From assembly GCA_900554635.1 (NCBI GenBank), contig USHY01000046.1, forward strand, positions 1 to 6,331: DNA of 6,331 nucleotides, given 5' to 3'. Source of the stretch: an uncultured Clostridium sp. Its GTDB lineage: Bacteria > Bacillota > Clostridia > TANB77 > CAG-508. The position numbers and the translations under genes are program-made. Numbering within the stretch: position 1 is the first letter of the stretch; the number at the start of each line of letters is the position of its first letter. Positions 1 to 5,229 of the stretch are shown piece by piece. The notes beneath the pieces are model-generated. The model did not search any database. It was given only the letters and a program-made list of their open reading frames with translations, and was not told the DNA's origin.

Positions 1-2
1 AA

Positions 3-1763
3 GATGGAAAAAGACCAGAAAAAATAACAGTTGAATTATACAGAAACAATGAAAACGAACCAGTTGAAACAGTTACAATAGATGCAAGCAGTGACTGGAA
101 ATATGTATTTAACAAATTACCAAAATATGATGAAAACAAAAATGAAATTACATACAGAGTTGTTGAAGTAACAGTTCCAGAATATGATACAAAATATGAA
201 ATATCAGACAATGGAGTAGAAATCTACAACCACCACACACCAGAAACAACTTCAATTTCAGGAAGAAAAACATGGAATGATAGCAGTAACCAAGATGGAG
301 TAAGACCAGACAGCATAACAGTAGAACTACTAAAAACAGTAGATGGCACAACAACAAGTATGGGAGACAATTATAAGAGAACATTAACAGGAAATACAGT
401 AGATACAGTAGACTATAGTTGGTCAGACTTACCAGTATATGAAGCAGGAAAAAGAATAACATACACAGTAAAAGAAGTAGGCGAAACAAATGGCAAAATA
501 GCTGGAAAGAATGGCAAAAAATATACAGTAGAATATGATGTAATGAACATTACAAACAGCTACGAACCAGAAAAAACATCAATTTCAGGCAGAAAGACTT
601 GGGTAGACTTAAGTAGTTCAACAAGACCAGAAAGCATAACAGTAAACTTATTAGCAGATGGAACAAAAGTAACAGACAAAACAGTAAAAGCAAGTGACAA
701 ATGGGCATGGTCATTTACAGGATTAGATAAATACAAAGCAGGAAAAGAAATTGTATATTCAATAGAAGAAATTACAGTTCCAAGATATACAGCAGTAGTA
801 GATGGATACAACATTACAAATACAATAAAACAAGAATACGTTACTCTAAGTGGAACAAAGACATGGCTTGATTCAGAAGGAACTACACACCCAACAATAA
901 CACTTGGTATTAAACAAAATGGTTCAAATGAGCTATATACCGTAAATGGTAACCCATACACATTTACACTAGAAAATAATGAAACAGAATATGTATTTAA
1001 TAGCTTACCAAAATACAAAACTGAAATAGTAGATGGCGAAGAAAAACTTGTAGTAAAAAATGGCAAAGTGGAATTAAACACTTATGAAGTTGTTGAAGTA
1101 ACAGAGCTAACAGACTATACAGTTGAATATAGTGGAGTAAGTAAAGTTGGATACAACTTTGTACAAAACATTACAAATAGGTTAAATCAAACAACAATTA
1201 ATTTAACAGTTAATAAAGTTTGGCATGATAATGTTACAGCAAGTGAAAGACCAGAAATTACAATTATACTAAACAAAAACGGTGAATTTTATGATAGCAA
1301 AAAAATACCTAACAGTAAATCATCTTGCACATTTGAAAATCTAGAAAGATATACATTTAATAATGATGGAACTTGTAGCGAAAACATATATACTATAACA
1401 GAAGAAACAGTTAATGGATATGATATAGATATTAGCAGTGAAATTGTAAAGAATGGAAATGAATGGACAAAAACAATTATCAATACAAAATCACAAGAAA
1501 AAATCAATATTGAAGGAACAAAAACATGGAATTGTGTACCAGATGGAGAAACAAAGCCAACAGTAATAGTAGAATTATTTAGAGATTACCAAGATGGAGA
1601 CCAAGCAATTAATGGAACAGAGGTAGTAAATGGAAAATACAGCTTTACTGACTTGGATAAATTTAGTCCAGATGATTATCATGAATATCAATATACTGTA
1701 AGAGAAATTGTACCAGATGGTTACATTGCAACTTATGATGGATATAATATTACAAATACAAAA
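3..1763 (+). repeat. Six tandem CnaB-type Ig-like modules
   Basis: Module boundaries are approximately 3-251 (partial), 252-578, 579-842, 843-1193, 1197-1502 and 1503-1763. Each complete module opens with a strand of the type G-x-K-T-W (Lys codons at 267, 594, 858, 1215 as VNKVW, and 1521). Each has a Y-x-[V/I]-x-E strand in its second half (YRVVE, YTVKE, YSIEE, YEVVE, YTITE, YTVRE), and five close with an Asn-rich NITN or IINT strand; the partial first module closes with the more divergent IYNHH. These are the positions of the Lys, acidic and Asn residues that form intramolecular isopeptide bonds in CnaB domains, so bond formation is predicted throughout. Full modules run from about 88 to 118 codons. 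The fourth is longest, because of an extra loop near 1021-1080. Near-identical DNA recurs at module starts: 252-275 and 579-602 differ at only three of 24 bases. Confidence 0.88.
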
Positions 1764-3128
1764 CAAATAACTGCAACAAAAACAGCAGAAACTTCAACAG
1801 GAGTAAAAGAAGTAAATATTGGAGAAACAATTGAATATAAAATAATAATAACAAACAATACAGAAGTTGCAACAGAGGTAACAGTAAAAGATAACATATT
1901 ACAATTAAATCATCAAGACAATAATAGTGTAGAGGTTGAATTAGATACAGAAAAATCTATTACATTAGAAGGAAAACCTTTAACAGCTGAGGAAGTTCAA
2001 GCACTATATAATGGAACATTCAAAGTTCAAATGCCAGCAACTGCTACAAGAACAATAGTTATACCAATTAAAGTAACAGCAGGAATGACAGGAGATAAGA
2101 TAAAAAATACAGCATATGTAAATGGAAAACCAACAAATGAGGTAATTAACCCAATTGAAAGAACAGTAGCTGTAACAAAATATAAAAACAACTTAGCTTC
2201 AACAAACATTGTGTTAGTACTTGATGTATCATCATCTATGAAGGGCAAAAAAATAGAAACAGCTAAACAAGCAATTGTAGACTTTATAAATGCAACTTAT
2301 AAAATCCCTGAAAACAAGGATGTAACATTTACACTTATTACATTTGCTGATAGAGAATATACAGAAGGGGCAAGAGGAGATCAACATGGTGAGAAATATC
2401 AATATCATGGTGGATTATTTGAATTCAATAATGAAGGAAAATATGAACATAAATGTGGAAACTTTATAATAACATCAGGTAACTATAAGAAATTTGAGAC
2501 TGCATTTGATGGTTTATTAACAGATCGTGGAACAAACATGAGAGCAGGCTTAGAGGTAGCTAATAAAATTATATACGGAGAAAGTGAAAATGCAATATCT
2601 AAACTTTATCCAAGTTATGACAAAGTTGTAATCTTCTTCGGTGATGGAGAACCATACGGTGAAACAAAATTAAAGAATAATCCAGAAGGAATAAGAGAAG
2701 CCGCAGGATGGCTAAAGGCTAAGAAAGCAAAAGTATATTCAATAGGATTTGGAAATGGAGCATCTAAAGGAACAAAAGGCTATGAAAGGCTAAAAGATAT
2801 TAGCAGTGATGGAAAAGTTTATACATCAAGCAATTACACACAATTAGTTAAGAACTTTAGTGACATTGTAAGTGCAGATCCAGTAGTATATCCATATACA
2901 ATAGATGGAAATGCAATAGTTGAGCTTACAGCTGAATCAACACAAAAAATCGTAGTTGATGAGAAAAACCCTATTATAATTAAGATAGGAGATGCTCCTG
3001 AAATAAAAATAACAGATGCAGCAACTGCAGAAGCATGCAAAATAACATACACAGATAAGAAAATAATATGGGATGTAAAAGAATACTCAAAAGATACAAA
3101 CTTAAGAATTTCATACCATGTTCAATAA
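3..3128 (+). CDS. Multi-CnaB, VWA-domain surface adhesin / pilus-tip-like protein (5' partial)
   Basis: The reading frame is open from base 3 to the TAA at 3126-3128, giving 1041 codons. The true start and any signal peptide lie left of the window; the ATG at 360 is internal to a CnaB module and is not a start. Domains in order are six CnaB-type modules (3-1763), a DUF11-like beta module (about 1767-2165, with a TIEYKIIITNNT-type strand and a closing KNTAYVNG strand), a VWA domain (about 2205-2873) and a roughly 83-residue beta-rich tail. In the known families, CnaB modules form rigid stalks stabilised by Lys-Asn isopeptide bonds, and VWA domains sit at adhesive tips (RrgA-like pilus adhesins). 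I infer a secreted surface adhesin of unknown ligand. Oddly, the protein ends ...LRISYHVQ with no LPXTG motif, hydrophobic helix or basic tail, and the stop is followed by a second TAA and then a terminator. Family assignment is confident; the role as pilin, tip adhesin or released protein is open. Confidence 0.9.
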   Translation, partial: DGKRPEKITVELYRNNENEPVETVTIDASSDWKYVFNKLPKYDENKNEITYRVVEVTVPEYDTKYEISDNGVEIYNHHTPETTSISGRKTWNDSSNQDGVRPDSITVELLKTVDGTTTSMGDNYKRTLTGNTVDTVDYSWSDLPVYEAGKRITYTVKEVGETNGKIAGKNGKKYTVEYDVMNITNSYEPEKTSISGRKTWVDLSSSTRPESITVNLLADGTKVTDKTVKASDKWAWSFTGLDKYKAGKEIVYSIEEITVPRYTAVVDGYNITNTIKQEYVTLSGTKTWLDSEGTTHPTITLGIKQNGSNELYTVNGNPYTFTLENNETEYVFNSLPKYKTEIVDGEEKLVVKNGKVELNTYEVVEVTELTDYTVEYSGVSKVGYNFVQNITNRLNQTTINLTVNKVWHDNVTASERPEITIILNKNGEFYDSKKIPNSKSSCTFENLERYTFNNDGTCSENIYTITEETVNGYDIDISSEIVKNGNEWTKTIINTKSQEKINIEGTKTWNCVPDGETKPTVIVELFRDYQDGDQAINGTEVVNGKYSFTDLDKFSPDDYHEYQYTVREIVPDGYIATYDGYNITNTKQITATKTAETSTGVKEVNIGETIEYKIIITNNTEVATEVTVKDNILQLNHQDNNSVEVELDTEKSITLEGKPLTAEEVQALYNGTFKVQMPATATRTIVIPIKVTAGMTGDKIKNTAYVNGKPTNEVINPIERTVAVTKYKNNLASTNIVLVLDVSSSMKGKKIETAKQAIVDFINATYKIPENKDVTFTLITFADREYTEGARGDQHGEKYQYHGGLFEFNNEGKYEHKCGNFIITSGNYKKFETAFDGLLTDRGTNMRAGLEVANKIIYGESENAISKLYPSYDKVVIFFGDGEPYGETKLKNNPEGIREAAGWLKAKKAKVYSIGFGNGASKGTKGYERLKDISSDGKVYTSSNYTQLVKNFSDIVSADPVVYPYTIDGNAIVELTAESTQKIVVDEKNPIIIKIGDAPEIKITDAATAEACKITYTDKKIIWDVKEYSKDTNLRISYHVQ
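2205..2873 (+). other. VWA (von Willebrand factor A) domain with complete MIDAS
   Basis: This is a domain inside the adhesin CDS. The hydrophobic strand NIVLVLDVSSS leads into the D-x-S-x-S metal-site motif (2223-2237). The MIDAS threonine follows in GTNMRAGL (Thr codon at 2532) and the third-loop aspartate in FFGDGE (Asp codon at 2643). All five expected metal-site positions are therefore present, which predicts divalent-metal-dependent ligand binding. An insertion rich in Gly, His, Tyr and Lys (about 2365-2480), including one Cys, sits between the second strand and the Thr loop. RrgA-like pilus adhesins carry insertions in a comparable place that contribute to binding. The parallel is an inference from position, not from sequence similarity. 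Confidence 0.88.
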
Positions 3129-3137
3129 TAAGTAAAC

Positions 3138-3172
3138 AAAAAATGTGATTCATAAATTGAATCACATTTTTT
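3138..3172. terminator. Bidirectional intrinsic terminator between adhesin and FxLYD-like gene
   Basis: AAAAAATGTGATTCA (3138-3152) pairs perfectly with TGAATCACATTTTTT (3158-3172) across the 5-nt loop TAAAT, a 15-bp stem. The A and T tracts flank the core, so it gives a U-tract on either strand. It sits 9 bases after the adhesin stop and 8 bases beyond the stop of the convergent minus-strand gene, so it probably ends both transcripts. Confidence 0.92.
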
Positions 3173-3180
3173 ATTATAAA

Positions 3181-3672
3181 TTAATCAACCAATTTAACTG
3201 TATAATGTGTAACTTTTGATAAATCAATAACTGAAATAGAAGAAAAAGCAGATTGATTATTTGCTTTTATGTTTGATATAGGAATATCTAACTCGTAAAT
3301 AACACTATTGTTATCATCAAATAGAGTGTAAGCACATTTTAAGTCATAAATATCTACTTGAGATGAATTAAATATAATTCCATTAACTTTAGAAACCCCA
3401 TTTTGCACATCAATTTTTAAACTTTTTGAAGTCAAATAATCTGCATTCTCAAAACCAACTTCATCAGCTATGCTATATCTTTGTGATGGATTAGCTTTTT
3501 GAGGTTCTTCGTTTTCTTTAAAAGACATATAAGGCATCAAAAAAAATATAAATGTAGCAATTACGAATAATATTATCAAGATAATTGTAATAAACTTATG
3601 AAAGTTAAGTTTATTTTTTTCAGCTACATGCTTGCCATTTGTTTTTTCATTAGAGTTATTTTCTTTTCTCAT
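3181..3672 (-). CDS. Single-pass membrane protein with FxLYD-like extracytoplasmic domain
   Basis: The product is 163 aa. The start at 3672 was chosen because GAAAGGAG lies 5 bases upstream and a promoter fits just beyond it; a longer frame to 3765 would begin upstream of that promoter. Residues 1-25 are polar and Lys/Asn-rich, residues about 26-48 form one strongly hydrophobic helix (FITIILIILFVIATFIFFLM), and the rest is predicted to lie outside the membrane. From about residue 86 the pattern of a V-x-G-x-I/V-x-N-S-S strand, then Y-x-L-F-D-D, a hydrophobic strand, and a closing loop resembles the FxLYD family of small beta-sandwich domains found in Firmicute cell-surface proteins. Function is unknown. 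The gene is monocistronic, convergent with the adhesin and divergent from the signal peptidase. The membrane topology is well supported; the FxLYD assignment is tentative. Confidence 0.7.
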   Translation of the reverse strand: MRKENNSNEKTNGKHVAEKNKLNFHKFITIILIILFVIATFIFFLMPYMSFKENEEPQKANPSQRYSIADEVGFENADYLTSKSLKIDVQNGVSKVNGIIFNSSQVDIYDLKCAYTLFDDNNSVIYELDIPISNIKANNQSAFSSISVIDLSKVTHYTVKLVD

Positions 3673-3677
3673 AAAAA

Positions 3678-3685
3678 CTCCTTTC
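3678..3685 (-). promoter_or_regulatory. Ribosome binding site fixing the start of the FxLYD-like gene
   Basis: Read on the minus strand this is GAAAGGAG, five bases before the ATG at 3672. No comparable site precedes the in-frame ATG at 3765, so it decides the start. Confidence 0.8.
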
Positions 3686-3700
3686 AAAATTATTAAATAC

Positions 3701-3729
3701 ATTCTATAATAAATATGCAATAAAATCAA
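3701..3729 (-). promoter_or_regulatory. Predicted sigma-A promoter for the FxLYD-like gene
   Basis: On the minus strand, TTGATT (3724-3729) and TAGAAT (3701-3706) are separated by 17 bases, a 4/6 and 5/6 match to the housekeeping consensus. Transcription would start near 3694, leaving a leader of about 20 bases containing the ribosome binding site. Prediction from pattern and position only. Confidence 0.5.
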
Positions 3730-3752
3730 GAGTAAAATTGCAAAAACTCTTG
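3727..3752. repeat. Operator-like inverted repeat between divergent promoters
   Basis: CAAGAGT (3727-3733) is repeated as its exact reverse complement ACTCTTG (3746-3752), separated by 12 bases. The left arm overlaps the -35 of the minus-strand promoter and the right arm overlaps the -35 of the signal peptidase promoter. A dimeric regulator bound here could control both genes together. With 7-bp arms in AT-rich DNA, chance is also possible. Confidence 0.35.
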
Positions 3753-3779
3753 TAAAAAAACTCACAATAATGTTATAAT
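3750..3779 (+). promoter_or_regulatory. Predicted extended -10 promoter for signal peptidase I
   Basis: TTGTAA (3750-3755) is followed after 18 bases by a perfect TATAAT (3774-3779), which is preceded by TG one base upstream (an extended -10). The predicted start is near 3786, only about 13 bases before the ATG at 3799, so the leader would be very short. Confidence 0.7.
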
Positions 3780-3798
3780 AAATGCGAGGTTAAAACAA

Positions 3799-4455
3799 AT
3801 GGAAGATGAAATTGTTGAGGAAAAAGAAATTAAAATTTTTAAGGAAATAGTTGAATGGTGCTTTTGTATTTTCTTGGCCATAATTATTGCACTCGCTACG
3901 AGGTATTATATCTTTACATCAACTGTAGTAAAACAATCTTCAATGTATCCAACATTAAATGAAAATCAAAGAATTGCTTTAAGTAGGATAAATAGGATAA
4001 CAAAAGCAGAGTACAAACAAGGGGATATTGTTACTTTTGAAGAACCTAGTGAAATAAAAAGAGGAACAGATGTTGATGTAGCAAATAAGATTGCAATATA
4101 TAACTATAAGCCACAGTCTTTTTGGGAAAAATTTTCGTATAATATCTTGGAACTAACTAAAAGGAGCTATATTAAGAGGGTTATAGGTGTAGCAGGAGAT
4201 AGAATTCAAATTGTGAATGGCAAAGTTTATGTGAATGGCAAAGAACTTGTTGAAGACTACTTAGAAGATGGTGTAACAACTAAAACTGTGTATTATAACG
4301 ACTTAACCGTTCCAGAAGGATGTATATATGTAATGGGAGACAATAGAGATGAAAGTATGGATAGCAGAACTTTTGGATGTATTCCACTAGAAAGAGTTGA
4401 AGGAAAGGTTATTTTGCGTTATTGGCCAATTAGTAGATTTGGAAAAGTAAAGTAA
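3799..4455 (+). CDS. lepB: Type I signal peptidase
   Basis: The product is 218 aa and cleaves signal peptides from exported preproteins at the outer face of the membrane. A cytoplasmic acidic N-terminus (residues 1-18) precedes one membrane helix (about 19-39). Box B is QSSMYPTL with the catalytic serine at S48. Box D is YIKRVIGVAGD with the catalytic lysine at K126. Box E, GDNRDESMDSRTFG, spans residues 180-193. This is the Ser-Lys dyad of the S26A family, in the single-helix Gram-positive (SipS-like) form. S48 and K126 are 78 residues apart, compared with 40 in B. subtilis SipS, because of an extra segment at about residues 84-120. The ATG at 3799 has GCGAGG 9 bases upstream, a modest ribosome binding site. 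The gene stands alone between divergent and convergent neighbours. It may process the nearby adhesin, but a general housekeeping role is equally likely. The family call is secure. Confidence 0.96.
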   Translation: MEDEIVEEKEIKIFKEIVEWCFCIFLAIIIALATRYYIFTSTVVKQSSMYPTLNENQRIALSRINRITKAEYKQGDIVTFEEPSEIKRGTDVDVANKIAIYNYKPQSFWEKFSYNILELTKRSYIKRVIGVAGDRIQIVNGKVYVNGKELVEDYLEDGVTTKTVYYNDLTVPEGCIYVMGDNRDESMDSRTFGCIPLERVEGKVILRYWPISRFGKVK

Positions 4456-4492
4456 AAAAATTAGAAGCTTTAAATAATGCTTCTAATTTTTT
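4455..4492. terminator. Bidirectional terminator overlapping lepB and udk stop codons
   Basis: AAAAAATTAGAAGC (4455-4468) pairs with GCTTCTAATTTTTT (4479-4492) over a 10-base loop. The A and T flanks make it usable on both strands. Its left edge touches the lepB stop (4453-4455). On the minus strand its first arm lies inside the last codons of uridine kinase, and the udk stop (4470-4472) is in the loop. Confidence 0.88.
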
Positions 4493-5084
4493 CTATAATC
4501 ATATTAAGTGCAACATGATTGTATCCGCCTTCTGGAACGATAATGTCTGCATATTTTTTGCTAGGCTCAACAAACTGCTCGTGCATAGGTTTTACAGTTG
4601 TAGTGTATTGCTCTATAACAGATTCAAGAGTACGGCCTCTGTCTCTAACATCACGAACTAGTCTTCTGATAAAACGAATATCTGCATCGGTATCAACAAA
4701 AATCTTAATATCCATCATATCTCTTAGTTCTTTGTTTTCAAATATTAAAATACCATCTAATACTATTACTTTTTTAGGAACAACTTCAAATGTTTGCTCT
4801 TCTCTTAAGTGGTCAACAAATGAATAATTTGGTCTATAAATTGTTTCACCATTTTTAAGTTTTGATAGATGTTCAATTAATAAATCAGTATCAAAAGCAT
4901 CGGGATGGTCAAAATTTAATTTTTTTCTTTCGTCAAATGAAAGGTCAGAATGGCTTTTGTAATAATAATCATGAGAAAGCATTGAAATATCATTTGCAAA
5001 TTCTTTCCTGATATTTTCAGCTAAAGTGCTCTTGCCAGAACCAGTTCCGCCCGCAATTCCAATTAAAACAGGATTAAGTTCCAT
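4470..5084 (-). CDS. udk: Uridine kinase (uridine/cytidine kinase)
   Basis: The product is 204 aa, the usual length for bacterial Udk. It phosphorylates uridine or cytidine to UMP or CMP in cytoplasmic pyrimidine salvage. The P-loop GGTGSGKS is at residues 12-19. Other family blocks are HDYYYK, LNFDHPDAFD, VIVLDGILIF (Walker B-like), MDIKIFVDTDADIRFIRR, RDVRDRGRT and the C-terminal QYTTTVKPMHEQFVEPSK...YADIIVPEGG. The start at 5084 was chosen because GGAGG lies 8 bases upstream and the P-loop is then at the normal distance from the N-terminus. A further 24 upstream codons in frame (to 5156) run through the promoter and encode a family-atypical hydrophobic stretch. Where many Udk proteins have a HTR motif in the nucleoside-binding region, this one reads DHLR. 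The gene is monocistronic, convergent with lepB and divergent from the dipeptidase. Confidence 0.96.
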   Translation of the reverse strand: MELNPVLIGIAGGTGSGKSTLAENIRKEFANDISMLSHDYYYKSHSDLSFDERKKLNFDHPDAFDTDLLIEHLSKLKNGETIYRPNYSFVDHLREEQTFEVVPKKVIVLDGILIFENKELRDMMDIKIFVDTDADIRFIRRLVRDVRDRGRTLESVIEQYTTTVKPMHEQFVEPSKKYADIIVPEGGYNHVALNMIIEKIRSII

Positions 5085-5092
5085 TTTTAAAA

Positions 5093-5097
5093 CCTCC
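5093..5097 (-). promoter_or_regulatory. Ribosome binding site fixing the udk start
   Basis: GGAGG on the minus strand, 8 bases before the ATG at 5084. It supports the 204-aa form over the longer in-frame extension. Confidence 0.85.
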
Positions 5098-5114
5098 AAA
5101 AATAAACTATATAT

Positions 5115-5143
5115 ATTGTAAACTAAAATCAGCAGAAATGCAA
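5115..5143 (-). promoter_or_regulatory. Predicted sigma-A promoter for udk
   Basis: On the minus strand, TTGCAT (5138-5143) and TACAAT (5115-5120) are 17 bases apart (4/6 and 5/6 matches). The predicted start is near 5108, about 24 bases before the ATG, with the ribosome binding site inside the leader. Confidence 0.6.
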
Positions 5144-5149
5144 TAAAAA

Positions 5150-5178
5150 TCGACAAAATAGTACAAATAATAAATAAT
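5150..5178 (+). promoter_or_regulatory. Possible promoter for the M19 dipeptidase
   Basis: TCGACA (5150-5155, 5/6 match) is followed after 17 bases by AATAAT (5173-5178, 5/6 match). Start would be near 5185, giving a leader of about 45 bases. Other AT-rich hexamers nearby fit less well, so the assignment is tentative. Confidence 0.35.
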
Positions 5179-5180
5179 AG

Positions 5181-5194
5181 AAGGAATTTTCCTT
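5181..5194. repeat. Short inverted repeat at the predicted dipeptidase transcription start
   Basis: AAGGAA and its reverse complement TTCCTT flank a 2-base centre (5181-5194). The site coincides with the predicted transcription start, a position typical of a repressor operator. It is followed by two TTAGCA copies at 5193-5198 and 5200-5205. It is short, so chance cannot be excluded. Confidence 0.3.
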
Positions 5195-5229
5195 AGCAAT
5201 TAGCATAAAATTAGATAGGGTGATTGAAT

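Noticed and set aside
360..362. ATG at 360 as start of the adhesin
   Set aside because: It lies within a CnaB module whose first strand (GRKTW) is encoded at 261-275, and the frame is open with module sequence back to base 3.
560..1081. 173-codon minus-strand ORF antisense to the adhesin, and similar shorter ones at 148-489, 1289-1507, 2027-2248 and 2834-3052
   Set aside because: They are mirror images of an ACA/GTA/AAA-rich coding strand. They give hydrophobic, low-complexity peptides with no family motif, and the plus-strand frame carries clear CnaB/VWA domains.
3..1763. CRISPR or simple tandem repeat array
   Set aside because: The repetition is at protein-domain level (88-118 codons, divergent), with no short identical repeats or regular spacers.
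3673..3765. N-terminal extension of the FxLYD-like protein to 3765
   Set aside because: No ribosome binding site precedes it, it runs through the predicted promoter, and the 3672 start has a good Shine-Dalgarno.
5085..5156. 24-residue hydrophobic N-terminal extension of uridine kinase, which could mimic a signal peptide
   Set aside because: It overlaps the predicted udk promoter and ribosome binding site. Udk is cytoplasmic and normally starts just before the P-loop.
5224..5226. TTG at 5224 as the dipeptidase start
   Set aside because: It overlaps the Shine-Dalgarno AGGGTGAT that is correctly placed for the ATG at 5230.
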